Shown here piece after piece: positions 1 through 9,468 of a stretch of DNA of 64,000 bases. The notes under the pieces were generated by a model. That model was not told the DNA's origin, ran no database searches, and saw nothing but the letters and a program-made list of their open reading frames with translations. The stretch is from Roseivirga sp. E12 (GTDB lineage: Bacteria; Bacteroidota; Bacteroidia; Cytophagales; Cyclobacteriaceae). How positions within the stretch are numbered: the first letter of the stretch is position 1; each line of letters starts with the position of its first letter. The DNA is taken from positions 186,001 to 250,000 of the forward strand of contig NZ_JAGFMD010000004.1 of the NCBI RefSeq assembly GCF_017592825.1, in the 5' to 3' direction. The position numbers and the translations under genes were made by a program.

Positions 1-69
1 TCACTTTTTTAAAAGTCCGAGCAAAGATAAGCATTGGACTTGATCCCTTTTTAGGTTGGCAAGATTAAT

Positions 70-2274
70 ATGATAAGTGTAGAAGAAATCCGAGGAACTC
101 TCAAGAAAGTCTTCGGTTACGACAAGTTCAGAGGAAACCAAGAAAAAATCATCCAGAACATACTAGAGCGTAAAAATACCTTTGTCATTATGCCGACAGG
201 GGCTGGAAAGTCTATGTGCTATCAGATGCCTGCCATTATTCAAGAAGGTACAGCTATCGTTATTTCACCACTGATCGCCCTGATGAAAAATCAAGTAGAT
301 CAACTTAATGCATTTGGTATAAATGCGAGATTTTTAAATTCCACCCTTTCGAAGTCAGAGATAAACAGAATAAAGAAAGCAACTCTCGAAGGAGAAGTGA
401 AGCTCCTTTATGTGGCACCGGAATCTTTGACCAAAGAAGAGAATGTGGAATTCTTGAAGCAGGCCAATATTTCTTTTGTGGCCATCGATGAGGCCCACTG
501 TATTTCTGAGTGGGGTCATGACTTTAGGCCAGAGTACAGGAGAATTAAATCCATCATTGCTCAAATAGGCGATATACCAATCATCGCTTTGACCGCTACG
601 GCTACACCAAAGGTACAACTCGATATTCAGCGTAACTTGAATATGGAAGATGCCGATCTTTTCAAATCATCCTTTAACCGAGAAAACCTTTATTACGAGG
701 TTAGGCCAAAGAAGAATGTTAAAAAGCAACTTGTAAAATTCATTCGTGAGAATAGCGGAAAGTCAGGAATCATATACTGCTTAAGTAGAAAAAAAGTAGA
801 AGAGATAGCGGGCTTCCTACAAGTCAACGGTATTAAGGCAGCTCCTTACCACGCAGGTTTTGAGCCTTCAGTTAGAATGAAGAATCAAGATGACTTCCTC
901 AATGAGGAGGTTGATGTTATTGTAGCCACGATTGCCTTCGGTATGGGGATAGATAAGCCAGATGTGCGATTTGTAATTCACTATGATGTGCCGAAGTCGC
1001 TAGAGGGCTATTATCAAGAAACCGGTAGAGCGGGACGTGATGGATTGGAAGGACAATGCATTATGTTCTACAAGTATGAAGACATTCTGAAGCTTGAGAA
1101 ATTCAACAAGGATAAGCCAGTTACGGAAAGAGAAAATGCCAAAGTCCTTCTCGATGAGATGTCGTCTTATTCAGAATCTGCTGTTTGCCGAAGAAAGCAA
1201 CTCCTGCATTACTTTGGGGAAGAATATGACGATACCGCCTGCAGAGCATCAGGTTTATGTGATAACTGTCGCTACGAAAGGGAAAGCTTTGATGGAAAGG
1301 ACGAAATAGTCACGGTTATCAAAACTGTAAAACAAACAGGACAAAGGTTCGGAACTACTCATTTGGTCAGTGTTATCAGAGGCTCTCAAAATCAATATGT
1401 GAAGAGTTATGGTCACGATCAATTGGATGTTTATGGAGCAGGTAAAGATCAAGACGAGCACTATTGGAAATCGCTAGTCCGACAGACCTTATTGAATGAA
1501 TTTCTTCAAAAAGACATTGAGAATATTGGCGTATTGAAACTCACAAAAAGGGGAGAAGAGTTTATCAAAAATCCTTTCAGTGTTAATATTATAAAAGACC
1601 TTGACTTCAGTGATGTCGATAAGAAGGAAGATGAAAACAACGAATCTCAAGGTTCTTCACCTATTCATGTTGGGAATGCCTACGATAAAGTGCTCTTCGA
1701 ATTATTGAAGACTGAAAGAAAGAGAATAGCAAGAGATAGAGATTTACCTCCCTACGTGATTGTTCAGGACCCTTCTTTGCAAGAAATGGCTACTACCTAT
1801 CCGACAACGGCCGAAGCATTGGCCAATGTCAATGGTATAGGCATGGGTAAGGTGCAGAAGTTTGGCGAGAGTTTCCTTGAGCTCATTAAGCAATATGTGG
1901 AAGAGAATGACATAGGTATTGAAGATGTTGTTGTCATTAAAACCGCAGGCTCAAAATCAAAAAATAAGATTTATATCATCCAACAGATTGATCGTAAGAT
2001 TGATTTAGAGGAGGTAGCCGAAGGTCAAAGCTGGTCTCTCAATGAGTTGATTGATGAGATGGAAATTATCTGTTTTGCAGGCACCAAATTAAACATCGAC
2101 TACTATCTGGAACATATATTAGATGAGGACAGACAAGAGGATATAATGGACTATTTCCTCAACGCTGAATCAGACGATATAGATGAGGCCTTAGATGAAT
2201 TTGAAGATGAAGACATTGCCGAAGAAGATATGAGATTGATGCGTATTAAATTCATTTCTGAATACGCAAATTAG
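70..2274 (+). CDS. recQ: ATP-dependent DNA helicase RecQ
   Basis: This is a 3'-5' superfamily II DNA helicase acting in recombination repair and at stalled forks. The order is that of full-length RecQ: Walker A MPTGAGKS near residues 41-48, the DEAH box in AIDEAHC near 138, a second RecA-like lobe, the zinc-binding Cys set (CRRKQLL, then CRASGLCDNC near 390-400), a winged helix, and an HRDC-like helical domain near 530-610. After HRDC there is a C-terminal extension of about 120 residues with a helix-turn-helix-like stretch and an acidic tail, as in other Bacteroidota RecQ proteins and longer than E. coli RecQ (about 610 residues). The ATG fits the family N-terminus. purD follows 29 bp downstream in the same direction, so co-transcription is possible although the functions are unrelated. 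Confidence 0.97.
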   Translation: MISVEEIRGTLKKVFGYDKFRGNQEKIIQNILERKNTFVIMPTGAGKSMCYQMPAIIQEGTAIVISPLIALMKNQVDQLNAFGINARFLNSTLSKSEINRIKKATLEGEVKLLYVAPESLTKEENVEFLKQANISFVAIDEAHCISEWGHDFRPEYRRIKSIIAQIGDIPIIALTATATPKVQLDIQRNLNMEDADLFKSSFNRENLYYEVRPKKNVKKQLVKFIRENSGKSGIIYCLSRKKVEEIAGFLQVNGIKAAPYHAGFEPSVRMKNQDDFLNEEVDVIVATIAFGMGIDKPDVRFVIHYDVPKSLEGYYQETGRAGRDGLEGQCIMFYKYEDILKLEKFNKDKPVTERENAKVLLDEMSSYSESAVCRRKQLLHYFGEEYDDTACRASGLCDNCRYERESFDGKDEIVTVIKTVKQTGQRFGTTHLVSVIRGSQNQYVKSYGHDQLDVYGAGKDQDEHYWKSLVRQTLLNEFLQKDIENIGVLKLTKRGEEFIKNPFSVNIIKDLDFSDVDKKEDENNESQGSSPIHVGNAYDKVLFELLKTERKRIARDRDLPPYVIVQDPSLQEMATTYPTTAEALANVNGIGMGKVQKFGESFLELIKQYVEENDIGIEDVVVIKTAGSKSKNKIYIIQQIDRKIDLEEVAEGQSWSLNELIDEMEIICFAGTKLNIDYYLEHILDEDRQEDIMDYFLNAESDDIDEALDEFEDEDIAEEDMRLMRIKFISEYAN

Positions 2275-2303
2275 TTACCTTTATCCCTTAAATTTTTGAT
2301 TTC

Positions 2304-3593
2304 ATGAACATCCTGATTTTAGGAAGTGGAGGAAGAGAGCATGCTTTCAGCTGGAAGATTGCCCAGAGTCCACAATGTGATAAATTATATATAGCGCCTG
2401 GAAATGCAGGTACTGCGGCCATTGGCGAAAACGTAAACATCGGTGTCAATGACTTCGATGCCATTGGCGACTTTGTTAAGAACAACCAAGTAGATCTTGT
2501 AATAGTCGGACCTGAAGATCCTTTGGTAAACGGGATTAGTGATTATTTCAATGCTGACCCGACTTTATCAAATATTGGATTGGTAGGGCCTTCGAAAGCC
2601 GGTGCGGAACTGGAAGGAAGTAAAGACTTCTCCAAGAAATTCATGGAGAGGCATAATGTTCCAACTGCTCGATCAATGACTTTTACCAGAGAGACGCTTG
2701 AGGAAGGCTTGAATTATGTGTCGAGCCATCCGACTCCAGTGGTTTTAAAGGCCGATGGTTTAGCAGCTGGAAAGGGTGTTATCATTGCCGAGACACATGA
2801 ACATGCGCGCGAAACATTGAAAGAAATGTTGGTCGATGCGAAGTTCGGAGAAGCATCTAGCAGAGTAGTCATTGAGCAATTTTTGGAAGGCATCGAACTT
2901 TCTGTTTTCGTATTGACAGATGGTGAGAGTTATAAGATTCTTCCAGAGGCCAAGGACTATAAGCGTATTGGTGAGCAAGATAAAGGTCTTAACACAGGCG
3001 GAATGGGAGCCGTTTCTCCGGTAGTTTTTGCCAAAGGAGACTTTATGGAGAAGGTTGAGGAACGTGTTGTAAAACCGACTGTGGATGGATTGAAGAAAGA
3101 CAACATTGATTACAAAGGATTTATCTTCATTGGCCTTATGAATGTAGGTGGAGATCCTTACGTGATCGAGTACAATGTACGTATGGGTGACCCCGAAACT
3201 CAAGTCGTCCTTCCTCGCATCAAATCTGATTTAGTTGATCTGTTAAAGGCAACTGCTGAAGGAAAGCTAAGCACAACAGATTTTGAAGTTGATGCTGAAG
3301 CAGCAACCACTGTTGTAATGGTGGCCGGTGGCTACCCTGAGGCGTATGAGAAAGGTCATCCGATTGAAGGGATAGACACGGTTTCTGGAGCTACAGTATT
3401 TCATGCAGGAACTAAGTTGTCAGAGAGTGGCGAGGTAGTGACTAATGGTGGGCGTGTACTTGCCATTACCGGTAGAGGTGTTTCGGTAGCAAAAGCCCTT
3501 GAAAATTCTTATAATGGCATAGCGAATATTTCCTGGCAAGACGTATATCACAGAAGAGATATCGGACAGGATATTTTGCAATTGATTGATTAA
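2304..3593 (+). CDS. purD: phosphoribosylamine-glycine ligase
   Basis: PurD (GAR synthetase) catalyses the second step of de novo purine synthesis: phosphoribosylamine + glycine + ATP to glycinamide ribonucleotide. The 429-residue length is normal. The N-terminal domain starts with a glycine-rich signature (NILILGSGGREHAFSW), followed by an ATP-grasp domain with the usual KADGLAAGKGV motif near residue 150 and the metal-binding stretch around IEYNVRMGDPETQ near 290. The C-terminal barrel ends normally. It lies between recQ and ricT in a same-strand run with short gaps. No other pur gene is in the window, so purine genes are dispersed here. Cytoplasmic enzyme; assignment is secure. Confidence 0.97.
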   Translation: MNILILGSGGREHAFSWKIAQSPQCDKLYIAPGNAGTAAIGENVNIGVNDFDAIGDFVKNNQVDLVIVGPEDPLVNGISDYFNADPTLSNIGLVGPSKAGAELEGSKDFSKKFMERHNVPTARSMTFTRETLEEGLNYVSSHPTPVVLKADGLAAGKGVIIAETHEHARETLKEMLVDAKFGEASSRVVIEQFLEGIELSVFVLTDGESYKILPEAKDYKRIGEQDKGLNTGGMGAVSPVVFAKGDFMEKVEERVVKPTVDGLKKDNIDYKGFIFIGLMNVGGDPYVIEYNVRMGDPETQVVLPRIKSDLVDLLKATAEGKLSTTDFEVDAEAATTVVMVAGGYPEAYEKGHPIEGIDTVSGATVFHAGTKLSESGEVVTNGGRVLAITGRGVSVAKALENSYNGIANISWQDVYHRRDIGQDILQLID

Positions 3594-3628
3594 TAGACTC
3601 AAAGCCCTAATGGGCATTATATATACCT

Positions 3629-4900
3629 ATGAGCTGTAGCTGTGGCGTAAGTGCTGAAGGAAAAACAGCAGGTTGTAACAACAATGGTGGATGTTCCACG
3701 GGTGGTTGCAACAAACTCAACGTATTTGATTGGCTTTCGAATATGGACATCCCTGTCCAGGAGAAATTCGATATTGTTGAGGTACGGTTCAAAAATGGGC
3801 GTAAAGATTTCTATCGTAATATTTCCGATCTCGATTTAGTTACTGGTGAAGCGATTGTAGTTGATGTTCAAGGAGGACATCACATTGGCTATGTTTCCAT
3901 GCAAGGAGAATTGGTACGCCTTCAAATGAAGAAGAAGAGCATTGCCAATAATGATGAGATTCGGAAAATTTACCGCAAGGCAACACTCAATGATCTAGAG
4001 AAATTTGAGGAGGTAAGAAAAAGGGAGAACCCAGCACTTTACCGAACCAGAAATATAATTCTAGAGCAGAAATTGGCTATGAAACTCACCGACATCGAGT
4101 TTCAAGCAGATAACACTAAAGCTACTTTTTATTACTCGGCAGAAGAACGTGTTGACTTCCGAGAACTGATCAAGGTCTTAGCGGGCGAGTTCCGAATTCG
4201 GGTCGAAATGAGACAAATTAGTCTTAGGCAAGAAGCAAGTCGTTTAGGAGGGATAGGATCATGTGGAAGAGAATTATGCTGTTCTACCTGGCTCACTGAT
4301 TTCAAAAGCGTTTCCACTTCAGCTGCGCGTTACCAAAACCTTAGTCTTAATCCAAGCAAACTTTCTGGTCAATGCGGCCGATTGAAGTGTTGCTTAAATT
4401 ATGAGTTGGAGACCTATATGGATGCCCTTCAGCATATTCCTGAGGTTAAATTCTTAAAGACTAAGAACGGAGAAGCTCGTCTTCAGAAAACCGACATTTT
4501 CAGAAGACTTATGTGGTTCAGTTTTGAAAAAGACAATAACTGGCATCCCATCTCTACCGACCGAGTAAAGGAAATCATCGAGATGAACAAAGCCGGTGAG
4601 TTTCCAGAGAGCTTGACATTAGATACCATTGAAGTCACCATTGCCGATAATAAGATCAACCGAGATCTTGAGCAGATGGATGAAAAGTTCAGGAAGAAAG
4701 ATTCAGGATCTAAGAAGGGAAGGAATAACCGAAACCGTAATCGGAAGAAGAAATCTGGCAATCCTCAGGCGAAAAAGGCACAGCAGCCTCAGTCACAAGC
4801 TGGTAACCAGCAAAAGCCTCAAGAGGCAGGTGCCAACAAGGGTCAGAACAAGAGAAGAAAGAAAAGGCCGTTTAGAAATAAAAAGCCCAATAATGAATAG
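3629..4900 (+). CDS. ricT: PSP1-domain protein, RicT/YaaT-like
   Basis: This is a PSP1-domain protein of the RicT family. In Bacillus, RicT with RicA and RicF forms an Fe-S-containing complex that affects RNA processing, sporulation and competence; the role in Bacteroidota is not established. The PSP1 core (about residues 30-300) has the conserved cysteines (CGRELCC near 210, then CGRLKCC near 250) expected to bind a cluster. Two lineage features stand out: a Cys-rich N-terminus (MSCSCGV, CNNNGGC) and a C-terminal tail of about 75 residues made almost only of K, R, N, Q and G, probably disordered and nucleic-acid binding. The stop overlaps the gldH start by 8 bp, suggesting translational coupling. 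Confidence 0.9.
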   Translation: MSCSCGVSAEGKTAGCNNNGGCSTGGCNKLNVFDWLSNMDIPVQEKFDIVEVRFKNGRKDFYRNISDLDLVTGEAIVVDVQGGHHIGYVSMQGELVRLQMKKKSIANNDEIRKIYRKATLNDLEKFEEVRKRENPALYRTRNIILEQKLAMKLTDIEFQADNTKATFYYSAEERVDFRELIKVLAGEFRIRVEMRQISLRQEASRLGGIGSCGRELCCSTWLTDFKSVSTSAARYQNLSLNPSKLSGQCGRLKCCLNYELETYMDALQHIPEVKFLKTKNGEARLQKTDIFRRLMWFSFEKDNNWHPISTDRVKEIIEMNKAGEFPESLTLDTIEVTIADNKINRDLEQMDEKFRKKDSGSKKGRNNRNRNRKKKSGNPQAKKAQQPQSQAGNQQKPQEAGANKGQNKRRKKRPFRNKKPNNE

Positions 4901-5366
4901 GTCTTCAGTTATTCTCATAGCATTGATGGTGCTCTTTGTTATCAGTTGTGATAGTGGAAGGGTATATGAGTCTGATTATGATTTTGAAGATCAGAGCTGG
5001 AATATGGATGTAATGCCAAGCTTTGAGTTTCAAGTTGACGAGATATCAAATAATGACCTGATCCTTAAGATTAGAAACAGTCTTGATTTTCCGTTTAGGA
5101 ACTGTTACATGACTTACTATTTGGAAGACAGTATTGGCAATACATTGACTTCCGACTTGGTAAACTTCCAGTTATTTGATGAGACCACAGGCAAGCCGTT
5201 TGGTAAGGGTAACAGTGTCTTTCAGCACAGCGAAACGATTTTGTCTCAATACGATTTTCCAAGTCCCGGTATGTACAGACTTAAGGTTGCACAGTACATG
5301 AGGAAGACTGACCTAGAAGGTACTTACTCCGTTGGTTTACGCATTGAAAAGTCCGATCAGGATTGA
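4893..5366 (+). CDS. gldH: gliding motility lipoprotein GldH
   Basis: GldH is a lipoprotein first found through non-gliding mutants of Flavobacterium johnsoniae. The ATG at 4893 overlaps the end of ricT and gives a 157-residue protein with a lipoprotein signal (MNRSSVILIALMVLFVISC, lipid Cys near residue 19). An ORF in this frame is open further upstream, but that part lies inside ricT and would bury the signal peptide, so the internal start is preferred. The mature part (FEFQVDE, LDFPFRNCYMTYYLED, YRLKVAQYMR) matches the GldH beta-sandwich pattern as I know it. It implies a gliding or type IX secretion machinery elsewhere in the genome. Its 3' end overlaps the convergent helicase gene by 10 bp. 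Confidence 0.9.
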   Translation: MNRSSVILIALMVLFVISCDSGRVYESDYDFEDQSWNMDVMPSFEFQVDEISNNDLILKIRNSLDFPFRNCYMTYYLEDSIGNTLTSDLVNFQLFDETTGKPFGKGNSVFQHSETILSQYDFPSPGMYRLKVAQYMRKTDLEGTYSVGLRIEKSDQD

Positions 5367-8300
5367 TCACTGACCTGCTCAATAAACCTGTTGAGCTTGT
5401 CTTTAGCCTTATCTTGTTGCATCCAGTATTCTCTTGATAATATCATGTCTGAAGGCCAGTTTTTCGATTTCAGATGAGCAGGTCTGTAAACAAACACTTC
5501 CTTTGAAGAAAGGCTTTCATAGAAGTAGTCGTCATCGGTAAATAGCAAGCCAAGGTATTTGCTTTTCGATTTAATAGTGAGGTCAGCAAAGACGTCTTCA
5601 TATTCAAAATCAACAGGGAATTCATTTTCCCATCCTTGTAATTTCTTTTTTAAATACCAGTCTACCCCAAAGTCTGTCTTTGTAGGCAGATTAGGCTTGA
5701 AGTTGCCATTTGAGATATCAAAAGCGTATTGCAAATAGGACTTGAGTAGCTTAGGGCCATCATTTTTGACATGATCCACTTTCAGTTCTTCAGGTAGAAT
5801 TGATGTTACCACAATCACCTTCTCTTTGGCCCTTGTGACGGCCACATTCAGTCTGTTTTCTCCACCAATTTGATTTAAGCTTCCAAATTGTGCTGATAGC
5901 TTGCCCGAGGCATTCGGTGCATACGCTGTTGAAAAGATGATAATGTCCCTTTCATCGCCTTGAACATTCTCAATATTCTTGACAAATAGATCATTGGTTT
6001 GACCTAGCCCAGCTTCTTCTAATAAGTCTAAAATCAGCGCTTGCTGTGGTGCGTTGAAGGTCACAATACCAATGGATTTCTGCTCATCTTCAGCAGTGAA
6101 TCTCTTCACAAGCGCTACAATTCTATCAGCCTCAGCCTGGTTTTGTTGCTTTTCCCAGAGACCATCAACTTTGACGTACTCTATGGAGGCGTCTGTATTA
6201 TTGACACCCTTAAAGTCTGGCAATACTTTCAGTTTGCCTTTGTAGAAGTGCTGATTCGAAAAGTCTATTAAGGAGAGTGAATGACTTCTATAGTGTCCTT
6301 CAAGGTGTACTTGCATCAAATGATTATTTGCGAGTTCCAAGAGAGAATCAACCTCTAAATCCATCTCTTCCTGCTCGTCTTCCCACCTTACTCGGTAGAG
6401 ATCATTAGGTCTTAGTTGCTGACTATCACCAGCAATTACAACCTGCTTTCCTCTATAAATCGAGGGGACCCCTTTTTCAGTAAAACACTGACTCGCCTCA
6501 TCAAAAATGACCAAGTCAAAGAATGATTCCATTGGGAAGATTGCGGAAACCGCCTCAGGCGAAGCCAACCAACAAGGCACTAGGTTAAAGAGCTCATGTT
6601 CGAAGTTTGAGATCAGTCTTCTAAGTGGCCAGACCTTTCTCTTTTTCGTCACTTGATGTTTTAAATCTCGATAGGTTACCTGATTATTCAGTCGGTTGAA
6701 TTCAAGTCCCTCATAGGTCCGTTCTTTCGTTCTTTGCAGCAAAATTGAAGCGCTGGCCTCGGCTTTATCGAATACCGCTTGCTGGAGTTCGTCAATCATT
6801 GACTGAAACTTCAGGGTGGAGGCCTCAGCAAGGATGGGGTATTTGTTTTCGATATGGTTGATCCAGGCGAGCCTAACGCTATTGTCGAACAAGGCAATGG
6901 CTTCTTCCTTTTTGGCAACTCCAAAATCAATGATCTTATCGGTGGTAGCTGTTTGAGATTCATTGAAAGAAGCTCTGATCTTGTCCAGAACGATCAGTAC
7001 GTCAAAGTCTTTTCTGACACTTTTTTTGAGTGCTGTAGCATAATTGGCATCCACCAGCATGGTGTCAATCTGCCGAGGAAGCACATACTTGTTCCAGTTG
7101 GCGCGCTTGTCAGGAAGTACCTGAAGAATCCGACCGATCGCCTTCAACTTGTTGCCGAATATCTTAGCCGATGAATTTTTTAGCGGAAAGAACTCCTTAA
7201 AATTTGCAAAGGAATCGAAGAGGACTTTTGCCTTGATGGCTTTCTCCATCCGGTCGAGCCAGGCATTGATGATGTCTTGATCGGGAGATTGAGGAACCTC
7301 ATTAATCCAACCAACACCTCTCAGTTTGGTTAATTGATGCTGTAGGTTCAGTCGATTGTCGATGCGTGCCGTCAGTACTTTCAGCGCAGGCTTGTCATCC
7401 CTAAGGTTATTAGCTACCAGAATTCGAGCAAGCCGAAGTTTTTCTTTCGAAAACCTCCATTTTAATGATTTCCAAAAAGTATTCTTGGCATCACTTCGCT
7501 GCTTGAGTATGGTTTGAACCTCCCCGATTTCGGGAGCAGGAATACTCTTCTCTACACCATGATCGGCAAAACAAGTGTTGATGAGTTTACGTGTGTTCTG
7601 AAGCCATAAGAGTCCTGCATCTTCACTTCCAAAGACCACCATAGGGCGAAAAAGCTCAAAGGTGTCCTCTTCGTTAAGCAAGTCCTGAATTTCTCCTAAG
7701 CGATCTAGGTTTTCGCTGATGGTACGACAGTCGTCATAATCTACTTTTTCGCCAATAACCTCAGCAACCTCCTTCTTCAGGCGATTAGCTTCTTCGAGAA
7801 TCTCATCAATGAAGCTGAGGATTAATTGAAGATCAGCGGGACCAAAGTCGGCAAAACTCACACGATCAGACCATGGGTGTTCGTCAACGTTTAAATCCTT
7901 GGCATAATCAAAGTAAAGGCATAGGTCTTTTTTGAAAGACTTCATTTCACCGAAATGAAAATCACTGTATTCCTGAACAAGGGAAACAGAAGGTTCATCT
8001 GGACTCGATGTGAGATAGAGCTCTTTGATCGAAAGCCCACATTCATTGGTATCGAACAGGGCTTTTTTATACTCGTCCAGTGCTTCGGTAATGTCTTCAA
8101 TGCTTAGACTTGACTGCTTAAAGGCTCGATCGAGCTGTAATGCATCGAGACTCGTATTACTTCTTTTGTAGTCTTGAAGTTGCTCGATTTGATTTGCCAA
8201 CTGATCGTAGATAGCCTTTCTATCGGCTTTAAAGTCGTGGACCAGTGTGGCAAAGTCTTCGGCCTTGATGGATTTTAATCGCTCATAGACCACATCTAAG

Positions 8301-9364
8301 GCAGCACGTTTCTGGCTAACGACTAAGACCTTCTTGCCTCTGGCAATAAAGTCCGAAATGAGGTTACAAATCAATTGTGATTTGCCCGTTCCTGGTGGGC
8401 CTTGAACCACAATAGAATTACCCTTCTTTACAGCATTCAATGCGTTTTCCTGATAAGCGTCAAGCGCAAAAGGAGTGTAGGTCTCATACTCATTGACATT
8501 GCTGAGAAAGTGTCTCGTAGGATCAAAGTCAGCCGAATGAATATCTGGTTGATTGAGGCTCTTGCTTTCGAAGAATTGCTCCAGACTTTCCGCTTTTTCC
8601 TGGTCAAGCATAAAATCATAGTCAGGAACGAGATAGGAATCTGCTTGCGGAAAAATACCAAGGACTGCCTGCATCTTGATGCTGACTTCTCCCTCTTCTA
8701 ATCTCGATTCGAAACCCTCTTTGGTTTTTGCCCCAAATGATTCTAACTGACTTCCGTAAAACTCTCTACTAAACCGGAGGTCGATGGCACTTTCCCTCAG
8801 TTGCTCATAGAGCATGTTTTTAAATGCAGTGCTCTCCTTATCATAACTATCGAAAGTAAATTCTACCAGTTCATCAGCTAAGTCTATTTGATTGTAGTGG
8901 GCAAAAGCGAGTAAAAGACTTTTGTTGAAGCTGATGTTAACATCTTTTTTAGGACATAAAACCCAGTCTTTGCCAGTTTGATCTAGCGCTACCGGAAAGA
9001 AGCACAGAGGTGCCCGTAATGAGGTGCCATCATTGAATTTCCCCTCTACAAACGGCCAACCGACATAAAGATCTCGAGCACCACTTTCTTGAAAAATGAA
9101 CTGCTCTCTGCGTTGAAGCTTCTTCAGTCTGGCCGAGAGCTTATTGGACTTCTCATCTCTGGCATCGGTGATGGGAATGAGTTTTACTTTCGACTTACGA
9201 GCGATGATTTGATCAATGAGGTTCCAAGAAGGTTCGCCATTCACATGGTCTAGATCGTGAAGGTCTAGGAACTGTTCAGCATTCAGCCGAAGAAGTAGCA
9301 GGGAACGGTTGTTGCCCGATAGGTTGGTCAACCGTCTTTGATACGTCTTCAGAATCTGCTGCAT
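5357..9364 (-). CDS. large superfamily I (Upf1/DUF4011-type) helicase with nuclease-like C-terminus
   Basis: This 1335-residue protein is an Upf1-like superfamily I helicase/ATPase of the DUF4011 group. Walker A (VQGPPGTGKS) sits near residue 322; the Walker B equivalent VIFDEASQC is near 955, followed by VVIAGDSQQLRP; motifs V and VI (NVQGDERDIIIFSTAYAP and LNVAVTRAKEKVIVV) are near 1130-1170. About 600 residues, largely helical, separate the two RecA lobes. The last 110 residues line up with the restriction-endonuclease-like (Vsr/MTES_1575) domain of related helicases, but the usual acidic and lysine catalytic positions look substituted (YLGLLFTDDDYFYES). Related helicase-nuclease fusions occur in anti-phage loci, yet this gene sits among housekeeping genes. 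The role is therefore open: repair, RNA metabolism or defence. Confidence 0.85.
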   Translation of the reverse strand: MQQILKTYQRRLTNLSGNNRSLLLLRLNAEQFLDLHDLDHVNGEPSWNLIDQIIARKSKVKLIPITDARDEKSNKLSARLKKLQRREQFIFQESGARDLYVGWPFVEGKFNDGTSLRAPLCFFPVALDQTGKDWVLCPKKDVNISFNKSLLLAFAHYNQIDLADELVEFTFDSYDKESTAFKNMLYEQLRESAIDLRFSREFYGSQLESFGAKTKEGFESRLEEGEVSIKMQAVLGIFPQADSYLVPDYDFMLDQEKAESLEQFFESKSLNQPDIHSADFDPTRHFLSNVNEYETYTPFALDAYQENALNAVKKGNSIVVQGPPGTGKSQLICNLISDFIARGKKVLVVSQKRAALDVVYERLKSIKAEDFATLVHDFKADRKAIYDQLANQIEQLQDYKRSNTSLDALQLDRAFKQSSLSIEDITEALDEYKKALFDTNECGLSIKELYLTSSPDEPSVSLVQEYSDFHFGEMKSFKKDLCLYFDYAKDLNVDEHPWSDRVSFADFGPADLQLILSFIDEILEEANRLKKEVAEVIGEKVDYDDCRTISENLDRLGEIQDLLNEEDTFELFRPMVVFGSEDAGLLWLQNTRKLINTCFADHGVEKSIPAPEIGEVQTILKQRSDAKNTFWKSLKWRFSKEKLRLARILVANNLRDDKPALKVLTARIDNRLNLQHQLTKLRGVGWINEVPQSPDQDIINAWLDRMEKAIKAKVLFDSFANFKEFFPLKNSSAKIFGNKLKAIGRILQVLPDKRANWNKYVLPRQIDTMLVDANYATALKKSVRKDFDVLIVLDKIRASFNESQTATTDKIIDFGVAKKEEAIALFDNSVRLAWINHIENKYPILAEASTLKFQSMIDELQQAVFDKAEASASILLQRTKERTYEGLEFNRLNNQVTYRDLKHQVTKKRKVWPLRRLISNFEHELFNLVPCWLASPEAVSAIFPMESFFDLVIFDEASQCFTEKGVPSIYRGKQVVIAGDSQQLRPNDLYRVRWEDEQEEMDLEVDSLLELANNHLMQVHLEGHYRSHSLSLIDFSNQHFYKGKLKVLPDFKGVNNTDASIEYVKVDGLWEKQQNQAEADRIVALVKRFTAEDEQKSIGIVTFNAPQQALILDLLEEAGLGQTNDLFVKNIENVQGDERDIIIFSTAYAPNASGKLSAQFGSLNQIGGENRLNVAVTRAKEKVIVVTSILPEELKVDHVKNDGPKLLKSYLQYAFDISNGNFKPNLPTKTDFGVDWYLKKKLQGWENEFPVDFEYEDVFADLTIKSKSKYLGLLFTDDDYFYESLSSKEVFVYRPAHLKSKNWPSDMILSREYWMQQDKAKDKLNRFIEQVSDQS

Positions 9365-9374
9365 GTAGAAAAAT

Positions 9375-9468
9375 AGTGATTAGTTATCAGTTAATGGTAA
9401 ACAGTATTATGATTATTGGCTTTGCTGGTGATAATCTACTGTTTGCTAGTTTCCGATCACTGATTACT
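9375..9468. repeat. long imperfect inverted repeat between helicase and SDR genes
   Basis: Two arms of about 32 bp (9375-9406 and 9437-9468) are imperfect reverse complements; the innermost 8 bp (AAACAGTA / TACTGTTT) are exact. The right arm overlaps the SDR stop codon. Both flanking genes run on the minus strand, so the fold would form after the SDR stop and could be a weak terminator or mRNA-stabilising hairpin. There is no T-tract. Confidence 0.6.

Noticed and set aside
31-60. Possible recQ promoter (TAGGTTGG) and a minus-strand TATCTTTG at 22-29
   Set aside because: The recQ match has a mismatch at a key base. The minus-strand match would serve a gene outside the window and cannot be checked.
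2760-3203. 147-codon ORF on the minus strand inside purD
   Set aside because: It is fully antisense to a secure core gene, and its composition (many I, F, N) is that of a shadow frame.
4629-4892. In-frame 88-codon extension upstream of gldH
   Set aside because: It overlaps ricT in another frame and would place the lipoprotein signal inside the protein, so the internal ATG at 4893 is the start.
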